Of a stretch of 7,109 nt of DNA, positions 1 to 5,354 are shown in pieces. Under the pieces are notes generated by a model. That model made no database searches and was not told the origin of the DNA. It saw only the letters and a program-made list of their open reading frames with translations. The translations under genes were made by a program, and so were the position numbers. The stretch lies in contig WGDQ01000709.1 of assembly GCA_015493185.1 (NCBI GenBank), positions 1-7,109 of the forward strand, in the 5' to 3' direction. The stretch is from Planctomycetaceae bacterium (lineage in GTDB: Bacteria; Planctomycetota; Planctomycetia; Pirellulales; JAEUIK01). Every line of letters begins with the position of its first letter. Position 1 is the first letter of the stretch.

Positions 1-94
1 GATAATAGGGTCGTCCAGGCCCGAGAGTCGAAACCGAAACCAGAACCGGGTTGGGTCGAGTTTAACCCGCAAGTAGCAAGTCCGAGGTGTTTAG
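1..94 (+). promoter_or_regulatory. Leader/spacer upstream of rpsM, with probable end of the preceding gene
   Basis: The window opens with a tandem stop TAA TAG at positions 3-8, preceded by GA. This fits the end of a + strand gene whose last codon could be GGA (Gly). rpmJ (L36), which ends in Gly and commonly precedes rpsM, is a natural candidate, but two bases cannot prove it. The rest is non-coding. It contains a small inverted repeat, CGGGTT (47-52) with AACCCG (64-69) and an 11-base loop, and the rpsM ribosome binding site GAGGTG (84-89), five bases before the ATG. In Escherichia coli the leader before rpsM is where S4 represses the alpha operon. Whether this short leader does so cannot be told from sequence alone. 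Confidence 0.4.
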
Positions 95-478
95 ATGCCG
101 CGTCTTTTGGGTGTCGATATTCCGAATGATCGCCCCGCCGTCGTTTCGCTGACATACCTCTACGGTGTCGGCCCGAAAACGGCCCGCGAGCTTTGTCAGA
201 AAGCGGGAATCGATCCGCATACCAGGGCCCGCAATCTGAATGAGGACGAGTTGGCGAGGCTCGCGGCGCTGTTGGACAAAGACTACGTCGTCGAAGGTCA
301 GTTGCGACGGCAGATTGCCCAGAACATCGCTCGCTTGCGCGATATCGGTTGCTACCGTGGCCTGCGTCATCGGCGCGGCCTGCCGGTGCGCGGTCAGCGC
401 ACGCGAACCAACGCCCGTACTCGCAAGGGTCCTAAAAAGACCGTTGCCGGAAAGAAGGGCGTCAAGGACTTGCGATAG
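95..478 (+). CDS. rpsM: Small ribosomal subunit protein S13 (uS13)
   Basis: This encodes 127 residues, a normal length for bacterial S13. S13 sits in the head of the 30S subunit, touches the P-site tRNA and forms intersubunit bridges with the 50S. The N-terminal MPRLLGVDIP and the following YGVGPKTA segment (about residues 23-30) are typical of the helix-two-turn-helix fold. The C-terminal half carries the family signature GLRHRRGLPVRGQRTRTNAR (residues 90-109), followed by a Lys/Arg-rich tail ending KKGVKDLR that reaches toward tRNA. The ATG at 95 is supported by GAGGTG five bases upstream and by the conserved N-terminus. It is the first complete gene of an alpha operon; the spacer to rpsK is 165 bases, long for this operon. 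Nothing in the protein looks unusual. Confidence 0.98.
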   Translation: MPRLLGVDIPNDRPAVVSLTYLYGVGPKTARELCQKAGIDPHTRARNLNEDELARLAALLDKDYVVEGQLRRQIAQNIARLRDIGCYRGLRHRRGLPVRGQRTRTNARTRKGPKKTVAGKKGVKDLR

Positions 479-530
479 TCACGAGTGGTTGTGTCAGTGG
501 TTGGAAGATCGGGTTATCGAAGCTGATGAT

Positions 531-590
531 CGACGCTTCGCATCAGACGCTCGACGGCATAGGCGTCGGATAAGAGATGCGTAGGCGTTG
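531..590 (+). promoter_or_regulatory. Structured element in the rpsM-rpsK spacer
   Basis: The 165-base spacer between rpsM and rpsK holds a nested inverted-repeat structure. CGACGC (531-536) pairs with GCGTTG (585-590, one G-U pair). After a small TT/TAG internal loop, CGCATC (539-544) pairs with GATGCG (576-581). Inside that, GACGC (546-550) pairs with GCGTC (563-567) around a 12-base loop. It is followed by a T-rich stretch (TTTTCGGTTTTTG, 602-614), but not directly, so it is not a classic terminator. Possible roles are a protein-binding leader for rpsK translation, a processing site, or simple spacer structure. Pairing was worked out by eye and no folding energy was calculated. Confidence 0.4.
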
Positions 591-643
591 TGGATTGCAT
601 ATTTTCGGTTTTTGAGTGCTTTGTGACGGAGTAAAGCAGCGCA

Positions 644-1027
644 GTGGCCAAGCAAACCAGAAAAAAAAAGACGCGCCGAAATGTTTCGGCCGGCATCGCG
701 CATATCAAGGCGACCTTCAATAACACCACGGTGACAATCACCGATCTGAAGGGCGATACGCTTTGTTGGGCGAGTGCCGGAACCAGCGGCTTCAAGGGCA
801 GCCGGAAGAGTACGCCGTTTGCCGGACAAATGGCCGCGCAACAGGCCGCGGAAAAGGCCGCCAAGTTCGGCGTCAAAGAGTTGGATGTGAAAGTGAAGGG
901 TCCGGGCAGCGGACGTGAAAGCGCGATCACGGCGCTACAGTCTGCCGGAATGACGATCAAATCGATCGAAGACGTCACGCCCCTGCCCCACAACGGTTGT
1001 CGTCCGCCCAAGAAGCGGCGCGTGTAG
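644..1027 (+). CDS. rpsK: Small ribosomal subunit protein S11 (uS11)
   Basis: This encodes 127 residues, normal for S11, a component of the 30S platform that contacts the 3' part of 16S rRNA near the E-site mRNA path. Recognisable segments are the basic N-terminus (MAKQTRKKKTRRNV), HIKATFNNTTVTITD (residues 21-35), GFKGSRKSTPFAGQ, and the C-terminal signature GPGSGRESAI followed by IEDVTPLPHNGCRPPKKRRV. The start is GTG: an in-frame TAA at 632-634 lies just upstream, and S11 proteins begin MAK at this point, so no other start is plausible. The nearest Shine-Dalgarno-like sequence, GGAG at 628-631, is 12 bases from the GTG, farther than optimal. A run of nine A (661-669) lies within codons 6-9. 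Confidence 0.98.
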   Translation: MAKQTRKKKTRRNVSAGIAHIKATFNNTTVTITDLKGDTLCWASAGTSGFKGSRKSTPFAGQMAAQQAAEKAAKFGVKELDVKVKGPGSGRESAITALQSAGMTIKSIEDVTPLPHNGCRPPKKRRV

Positions 1028-1030
1028 CCT

Positions 1031-1065
1031 TGCGGCAGAGCATGCATGCGAGCGTGCACGCCGCA
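1031..1065 (+). promoter_or_regulatory. Hairpin directly after the rpsK stop
   Basis: Three bases after the rpsK TAG, TGCGGC (1031-1036) pairs with GCCGCA (1060-1065). Inside, TGCATG (1043-1048) pairs with CGTGCA (1053-1058, one G-U pair) around the four-base loop CGAG. No T-tract follows, so on its own it resembles a 3'-end stabiliser or processing element more than an intrinsic terminator. A short GCCA-GTT-TGGC hairpin followed by TTTT lies at 1071-1085. The assignment is by eye. Confidence 0.35.
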
Positions 1066-1167
1066 TCGACGCCAGTTTGGCTTTTGGGCGGGTACGCATT
1101 CTGCCTCGCGGCAAGTGACGCTGAGCGGCGGAAGAGCGGAAGAGATAAAACGCACAGGGCCGGCGCC

Positions 1168-1200
1168 GCCACGCTCCGGTCGAGCACGATTGGCTTTTTT
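1168..1200 (+). terminator. Possible attenuator upstream of rpsD (imperfect hairpin plus T6)
   Basis: GCCA (1168-1171) pairs with TGGC (1191-1194), and GCTC (1173-1176) pairs with GAGC (1182-1185) around a five-base loop. An asymmetric internal loop (C against ACGAT) separates the two short stems. Six T follow at once (1195-1200). The layout is that of a weak intrinsic terminator placed 70 bases before rpsD. The stems are only four base pairs each, so any termination would be partial. If real, it would let rpsD-rpoA-rplQ be tuned separately from rpsM-rpsK. A chance arrangement in GC-rich DNA is possible. Confidence 0.3.
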
Positions 1201-1270
1201 GTTCAAAGTCTACAAAAGGTATTCAGAGACGCCCCTCGCGTAGGGCTTGGAATTCGACGAAGAAAACCCC

Positions 1271-1897
1271 ATGGCACGTTATACAGGTCCGGTTTGTCGG
1301 CTATGCCGTCGTGACGGCACAAAGTTGTTTTTGAAAGGCACTCGTTGCGAGTCGCCCAAGTGTTCTATCGACCGGCGCGATTCGCCGCCTGGCATGCAGC
1401 AGTCGCGGCGCATCAAGCTTACTGACTATGCCATTCACCTGCGCGAAAAGCAAAAAGTGAAGCACTACTACGGTGTCTTGGAGCGGCAGTTCCGCGGATA
1501 TTTCAGTCGCGCCACACGGTTGCCCGGCAACACGGGCGACGCGTTGATGAGCCTTCTGGAGCGCCGGCTGGACAACGTGGTGCATCGGCTGGGTTTTGGT
1601 CTTAGCCGCAGCCAAGCGCGGCAACTTGTTTCGCATGGCCACATCACGGTGAACGGCCGCCGCGTCGATATTCCCAGTTATCTGGTCAAGCCGGGCGATG
1701 TCATTCGCGTGAAAAATCGTCCGAAGAGCATCAACATTGTCAAATCCAATTTGGCTGAGCACCCTGGCGAGGTTCCCGACTTTTTGAGCCGCAGCGATGG
1801 TGAATTGCCTGAAGGACAGATGACACGTCTGCCCGAGGCGTTCGACATCTCGATACCGGTGCAAACCCAGTTGATCGTGGAGCTTTGCTCGAAGTAG
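1271..1897 (+). CDS. rpsD: Small ribosomal subunit protein S4 (uS4), zinc-binding form
   Basis: This encodes 208 residues, normal for S4, a primary 16S rRNA-binding protein that nucleates assembly of the 30S body and helps form the mRNA entry site. The N-terminus MARYTGPVCRLCRRDGTKLF carries four cysteines, C9, C12, C26 and C31 (C-x2-C-x13-C-x4-C), the zinc-binding arrangement seen in Thermus-type S4 and absent from C-minus forms. The S4 RNA-binding domain lies at about residues 98-160 (RRLDNVVHRLGFGLSRSQAR and following). The reading frame extends upstream to a TTG at 1247, but the ATG at 1271 matches the conserved family start. No strong Shine-Dalgarno precedes it; GAAGAAAA lies nearby. S4 is the usual autoregulator of the alpha operon, which makes the 243-base spacer before this gene notable. 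Confidence 0.98.
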   Translation: MARYTGPVCRLCRRDGTKLFLKGTRCESPKCSIDRRDSPPGMQQSRRIKLTDYAIHLREKQKVKHYYGVLERQFRGYFSRATRLPGNTGDALMSLLERRLDNVVHRLGFGLSRSQARQLVSHGHITVNGRRVDIPSYLVKPGDVIRVKNRPKSINIVKSNLAEHPGEVPDFLSRSDGELPEGQMTRLPEAFDISIPVQTQLIVELCSK

Positions 1898-1934
1898 AGT
1901 GTTTCGCCCTCCCACTTGTTTGTTTTCGCGTTTC

Positions 1935-1975
1935 GCCGCCTAAATACTTTCGTTTTGGCGCGATCGCGGCTTTTT
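1935..1975 (+). terminator. Weak terminator-like repeat in the rpsD-rpoA spacer
   Basis: GCCGC (1935-1939) can pair with GCGGC (1966-1970), followed directly by TTTTT (1971-1975). The loop is 26 bases, long for an intrinsic terminator, and includes the palindrome CGCGATCGCG (1959-1968), which could compete with this pairing. It may be a partial attenuator before rpoA or chance. A -35-like TTGTTT (1916-1921) and an AT-rich TAAATA (1941-1946) lie in the same stretch, but the spacing of 19 and the weak -10 do not make a convincing promoter. Confidence 0.2.
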
Positions 1976-2005
1976 CCGACCATAACGACAATCTCCCGCC
2001 AGCAC

Positions 2006-2041
2006 GATGAGAAACGAGGCGCTTTCCGCCGGTTTCTCATT
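2006..2041 (+). promoter_or_regulatory. Long inverted repeat upstream of rpoA
   Basis: ATGAGAAAC (2007-2015) is a perfect nine-base match to the reverse complement of GTTTCTCAT (2032-2040), with an extra G-U pair outside it (2006/2041). Inside, GGCG (2018-2021) pairs with CGCC (2027-2030) around the loop CTTTC, leaving a small GA/G internal loop. This is one of the strongest hairpins I found in the window. It ends 33 bases before the rpoA Shine-Dalgarno. No T-tract follows, so termination is unlikely. A binding site for a regulator, an RNase processing site or a translational control element for rpoA are all possible. Confidence 0.5.
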
Positions 2042-2085
2042 CGAAGGCTGCAATCCGGTGATTCGGTCTCTCACGGAGGCTTCCC

Positions 2086-3081
2086 ATGCGTATCCGATGG
2101 CGCGGTCTGGAACTTCCCCGCAAGGTGGAGTGTGAACGGGAAACGCTGACATCGACCTACGGCAAGTTCATCGCCGAGCCTTTCGAGCGAGGTTTCGGTA
2201 CAACCGTCGGCAACAGCCTGCGACGCATTTTGCTATCGAGCCTCGAGGGCAGTGCCGTCACGCAAATCAAAATTCGTGGCGCCCAGCATGAGTTCACCAC
2301 GTTGCCCGGCGTGGTGGAAGACATGACGGATATCGTGCTCAACGTAAAGTCGCTGGTGCTCAAAAAGCACACGCCCGACACCAAGGTGCTGCTGGTCGAA
2401 CGCGACACCCGCGGCGTGGTGACCGCCGGCGACATCGAAACCGACGGCACGGTCGACATCATCAACAAAGATCACGTGCTGGCCACGCTTACAGACGATG
2501 TGCCGTTCGGCCTGGAAATGGTGGTCGAAAACGGACGCGGCTACGTGCCCGCCCACGAGCACAGCCCCAACGTGCAGGAAATCGGCATCATCCCGATCGA
2601 CGCCGTTTACAGCCCCATTGTTCGCGTGCGGTACGAAGTGGAAGAAACCCGCGTGGGGCAGAAGACCAACTACGACCGCCTCACGTTGGAGATTTGGACC
2701 GACGGCACGGTCAATCCTGAGCTGGCTCTGGTCGAGGCATCGAAGATTCTGCGAAAGCACCTGAACCCGTTTGTTCAGTACACCGAGCTTGGGCCGGCCA
2801 TCCACGCCGAAAGCCGCAGCGGCGGCTCGTCTGGCAGCGACGCGGCCCTGGAAAGCAAGCTGAACACGAACATCTCGGAATTGAATCTCTCGGTGCGTGC
2901 CACCAACTGCCTGGAGTCGGAAAACATCCACACCGTGCGAGATCTTGTGACCAAGACTGAAGATCAGTTGCTCGAGGTTCGCAACTTTGGCGACACGACG
3001 CTTACCGAAGTGCGTGAGAAGCTTTCCGAGCTGGGGTTGCGGCTGGGTATGAAGTTGCCTGCTTCCAGTTCCGTCGGTTAG
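2086..3081 (+). CDS. rpoA: DNA-directed RNA polymerase subunit alpha
   Basis: This encodes 331 residues, normal for the alpha subunit, whose dimer scaffolds RNA polymerase assembly and whose C-terminal domain binds UP elements and activators. The N-terminal domain (about residues 1-235) includes TYGKFIAEPFERGFGTTVGN and the SLRRILLSSLEG segment needed for dimerisation. A Ser/Gly-rich linker (about 243-251) leads to the C-terminal domain (about 260-325). Aligned by eye with E. coli, the DNA-contacting R265, N268, C269 and G296 correspond to R271, N274, C275 and G302, while K298 and S299 are replaced by T304 and T305. The ATG is supported by GGAGG (2075-2079), six bases upstream, the strongest Shine-Dalgarno in this operon. 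The spacer from rpsD is 188 bases and holds a nine-base-pair inverted repeat. Confidence 0.98.
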   Translation: MRIRWRGLELPRKVECERETLTSTYGKFIAEPFERGFGTTVGNSLRRILLSSLEGSAVTQIKIRGAQHEFTTLPGVVEDMTDIVLNVKSLVLKKHTPDTKVLLVERDTRGVVTAGDIETDGTVDIINKDHVLATLTDDVPFGLEMVVENGRGYVPAHEHSPNVQEIGIIPIDAVYSPIVRVRYEVEETRVGQKTNYDRLTLEIWTDGTVNPELALVEASKILRKHLNPFVQYTELGPAIHAESRSGGSSGSDAALESKLNTNISELNLSVRATNCLESENIHTVRDLVTKTEDQLLEVRNFGDTTLTEVREKLSELGLRLGMKLPASSSVG

Positions 3082-3264
3082 CCTTTGGTGCCGGCAACGG
3101 GCCGCTTCGCGACGCGGGCATCGGGTTCGTCCCGCTCGGAAGCACGGCCCTATGCAGCCACGATGTCGTCGCGTTGCAACCCGGAGCGGAGCAACCGCTT
3201 TTTCGCATTGCCGTGCGATCTCGAATCTACCTCAAGAAAAAACCCCTTTCGCGATTTTGTAGCC

Positions 3265-3990
3265 ATGCGACACCGAAAAAAAGGCCGCGTTCTAGGACGT
3301 TCGCCTAGCCACCGTAAGGCCATGCTCCGCAATCTGGCGTGCAGCCTGATTCTGACGGAGCGAGATGCCGAGTTCGAGGAAAACAAGCCCAAGATCAAGG
3401 GCCGCGTGGTCACCACACTGCAAAAGGCCAAGGAAGTTCGACCGCTCGTCGAAAAGTGCGTGACCATTGCTCGAAAGGCACTTCCATCGTTGGAAGCCGC
3501 GCAGCAATACGCCGCCAATGCCGAGCGCCATTCAGAAGCCTGGCGTTCGTGGCGGCAAAGCCAGCAGTGGTACGAATGGAATCAGGCCATTGCCCCGGCA
3601 CTGGCCGCCCGCCGCCGCGTGGCTTCGATCCTCCGCGACAAAGAAGCCGTTCGCGTACTGTTCGAGGAAATTGCCCCGCGCTATGCCGACCGCCCGGGAG
3701 GCTACACGCGCATCGTGCGGTTGGCCAAGCCTCGCCTTGGCGATGCCGGCACTCAGGCCATCCTCGAGTTCGTCGGCAAAAACGACCGACAACGGCAAAC
3801 CAGCCAGGCGCCCGCGTTTACCGACGAAGAACCCACGCCCGAAGAAACGGCACACGACGATACGGCGGCGGAACAGCCGGCCGCGGAGAACGACGTGCTG
3901 GCCAGCGCCGAGGCGGAAGAAGCGTCTGAGGCCACGAGCGACGCGGCTTCATCGGAAAACGACGACGAGCAATCGTCGAAAGACGCATGA
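3265..3990 (+). CDS. rplQ: Large ribosomal subunit protein L17 (bL17), extended form
   Basis: This encodes 241 residues, about twice the usual 115-130 for L17, a 50S protein near the polypeptide exit tunnel. The core is clear: MRHRKKGRVLGRSPSHRKAM at the start, LQKAKEVRPLVEK (about 52-64), and ADRPGGYTRIVRLAKPRLGD (141-160) followed by AILEFVG. Compared with E. coli L17 there is an insertion of about 14 residues after SLIL (about 31-48) and one of about 35-40 residues (about 75-113) containing W93, W96, W102 and W105. An acidic, low-complexity tail (about 187-241) ends SSKDA. The frame stays open upstream for 60 codons, but the ATG at 3265 matches the family start. No clear Shine-Dalgarno precedes it. 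The extensions fit my memory of planctomycete L17 and are probably lineage traits rather than errors. Confidence 0.96.
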   Translation: MRHRKKGRVLGRSPSHRKAMLRNLACSLILTERDAEFEENKPKIKGRVVTTLQKAKEVRPLVEKCVTIARKALPSLEAAQQYAANAERHSEAWRSWRQSQQWYEWNQAIAPALAARRRVASILRDKEAVRVLFEEIAPRYADRPGGYTRIVRLAKPRLGDAGTQAILEFVGKNDRQRQTSQAPAFTDEEPTPEETAHDDTAAEQPAAENDVLASAEAEEASEATSDAASSENDDEQSSKDA

Positions 3991-3991
3991 T

Positions 3992-4017
3992 CGCGGCAAG
4001 GCGGAGCGCGTGCCGCG
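3992..4017 (+). terminator. Hairpin directly after rplQ, possible operon end
   Basis: One base after the rplQ TGA, CGCGGCA (3992-3998) pairs perfectly with TGCCGCG (4011-4017) around a 12-base loop. The stem is GC-rich and well placed for an operon end, but no T-tract follows, so it may be a 3'-stabilising hairpin or a terminator that does not rely on U-tracts. The remaining 249 bases to the next start (4018-4266) have stops in the rplQ frame (from about 4090) and no gene I can support. Confidence 0.35.
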
Positions 4018-4266
4018 TCGGTCTCGGCCGCTCCTGTCGCTGGCCAACCGGCGCCGCGGTGGTTCCACCTTGCGGACGGTCACGCGTCGTGAATCCGATA
4101 GTCGCCGACCCTCTCGTTTCTTTTCTCGCGATTCGATCGGCCTGAAAAGGAGCTCTGGCAGCCGCCGCTGCAAACGGTCGGAAAAGGTGCGCCGAGGCGC
4201 ATCGGCCGATCGACGAGAAAACACGCGACTTGACTCGCGTTTGGCCAGGCACGCCGGGGGGCGCGC

Positions 4267-4920
4267 ATGGTCACGATCTCGCAATTTTCTCGGAGCATGG
4301 AAGCCATGGTGCCCCGGCAATCGTCGCTGGTTTGTGAAGCGGGCTTCGATTTCACACGGGCCATGCGGCGTTTGTGCAACGACCTTGTGTCGCGATTGGA
4401 CGAATTGCGGCACATCGACATGGAGCGCGTGCTGGTCAGCTACGCGCAAGCCCGCAGCCGCTCGCTGCACGGTTTGCAGGCCTCGCTGATGCCGCTGCGG
4501 TTCGAAGGCGGTCGCACGTACGAGGTGCGACACGGCCAGCGGTGGGAAATCGAACGCATCTACGATGAGCAGGGGCGCGAGTTCCTTTATATTCTCACCT
4601 TTTACCTGCCGCGATTTCTGAACCATAGCTTTCAAGAAAAGCTGACCACCGTGGTGCACGAGCTGTGGCACATCAGTCCGCAGTTCAATGGCGATTTGCG
4701 CCGCCACGAAGGAACGTGCTACATTCACGGACCTTCGCAGAAGGCTTACGACACGGCCATGGAGGCACTGGCCCGTCGCTGGCTAAGTCTCGACCCGCCC
4801 AGAGAAACCCACGCCTTTCTGCACAGCTCTTTTTCCGAGCTGCGGGCGCGGCATGGCGCTGTTTTCGGCCTGCGGGTCCGACGACCAAAGCTGGTGCGCG
4901 TACCACCGACCCCGGCCTGA
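4267..4920 (+). CDS. HExxH protein, probable small zinc metallopeptidase
   Basis: This encodes up to 217 residues with no signal peptide or membrane segment, so it is probably cytoplasmic. The key motif is HELWH at residues 131-135, preceded by a hydrophobic helix (KLTTVV), which fits the HExxH zinc site of a metallopeptidase: two His ligands and a catalytic Glu. D143, H147 and H154 in the segment NGDLRRHEGTCYIHG are candidate third ligands. A beta-rich stretch (about 75-118, including YILTFYLPRFL) precedes the motif, as in minimal metallopeptidases of the SprT or phage-metallopeptidase kind. Membership of a named family is inference. The start is uncertain: ATG 4267 gives 217 residues but has only a G-run upstream, while ATG 4306 (residue 14) has GGAG at 4292-4295, ten bases upstream. 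The gene lies 276 bases after rplQ, so co-transcription is possible but not shown. The substrate is unknown. Confidence 0.82.
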   Translation: MVTISQFSRSMEAMVPRQSSLVCEAGFDFTRAMRRLCNDLVSRLDELRHIDMERVLVSYAQARSRSLHGLQASLMPLRFEGGRTYEVRHGQRWEIERIYDEQGREFLYILTFYLPRFLNHSFQEKLTTVVHELWHISPQFNGDLRRHEGTCYIHGPSQKAYDTAMEALARRWLSLDPPRETHAFLHSSFSELRARHGAVFGLRVRRPKLVRVPPTPA

Positions 4921-5088
4921 CTGGTAAAAAAACAGCGCGACCGTCTGCCGTCCGTATTCAGCGTTCTGCTCCGCCTTGCCTGGTCTGCTCAGCGTGTCCG
5001 CTTGCCGTGCCCTTCGCTTTTTGACTGGAGGGCTCTGTCCTTTCGGCATTGCGCCTTTTCACGCTGTGCGCGTGCGATGAATCGGCCG

Positions 5089-5117
5089 TTGACACCGCAG
5101 GGGCTCGCTACTAAGGT
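5089..5117 (+). promoter_or_regulatory. Candidate sigma70-type promoter for the lipoprotein gene
   Basis: A perfect -35 box TTGACA (5089-5094) is followed 17 bases later by TAAGGT (5112-5117), which matches three of six positions of TATAAT, including the conserved first TA and last T. TACTAA at 5109-5114 is a better -10 by sequence but the spacing is only 14. Transcription would start near 5124, leaving a leader of about 230 bases before the ATG at 5355. Confidence 0.35.
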
Positions 5118-5183
5118 TCGGCCGACAAAAGGCCCGCGGCATCGGTGGTATCCGTCCGGCCGAACGAGCCGCTCCCTGTGCAA

Positions 5184-5206
5184 CGATGCATTTCGACGAT
5201 GCATTG
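5184..5206 (+). repeat. Repeated CGATGCATT motif forming a hairpin
   Basis: CGATGCATT occurs at 5184-5192 and again at 5197-5205, a direct repeat with a 13-base period. Because ATGCAT is palindromic, CGATGCAT (5184-5191) also pairs with ATGCATTG (5199-5206) as an eight-base-pair stem (one G-U pair) around a seven-base loop. It lies about 60 bases after the predicted transcription start and could be an operator or a leader hairpin, or chance. Confidence 0.4.
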
Positions 5207-5354
5207 CGGGGCATCTGGCGGCTGCCGCGGTTTGGCTGGGCTGTGTTTGAGGGCGTGCCCTATTCCGGCAGCGCGGTCTGAAAATGCAGATCGTTCGCGC
5301 GTGGGCACGGCCGGTCATGTCGCTTTCGTTTTTCTTCTAAGTGTTTCGCCGGCA

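Larger units (their letters stand above)
4921..5354. other. 434-base intergenic region, no supported gene
   Basis: No open frame here has the composition or family resemblance of a protein; the longest + strand frames are Arg/Cys/Pro-rich and look like chance in GC-rich DNA. The frame of the downstream lipoprotein is open back to about 5145, but the extra residues do not form a signal peptide. The region holds a candidate promoter (5089-5117) and a hairpin of repeated ATGCAT motifs (5184-5206). A T5 run at 5018-5022 is preceded only by a four-base AGCG/CGCT pairing, too weak to call a terminator for the upstream gene. Confidence 0.6.

Noticed and set aside
1190..1225. Possible promoter before rpsD (TTGTTC with TATTCA, or TTGGCT with TACAAA)
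   Set aside because: Both pairs have 15-base spacing and weak boxes.
2233..2931. 232-codon antisense frame within rpoA
   Set aside because: It is a shadow of the conserved rpoA reading frame, with no family resemblance.
3467..4728. Long frames in other phases over rplQ and the HExxH gene (340 codons +, 259 codons -)
   Set aside because: They are Arg/Pro-rich shadows of the clearly coding rplQ and HExxH frames.
5082..5163. Three CGGCCG sites around the candidate promoter at 5089-5117
   Set aside because: CGGCCG also occurs elsewhere in this GC-rich window (for example near 4023, 5307 and 6962), so clustering is not convincing.
5145..5354. Upstream extension of the lipoprotein frame to a GTG at 5145
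   Set aside because: The extra 70 residues are Cys/Arg/Pro-rich and would place the signal peptide and lipobox inside the protein.
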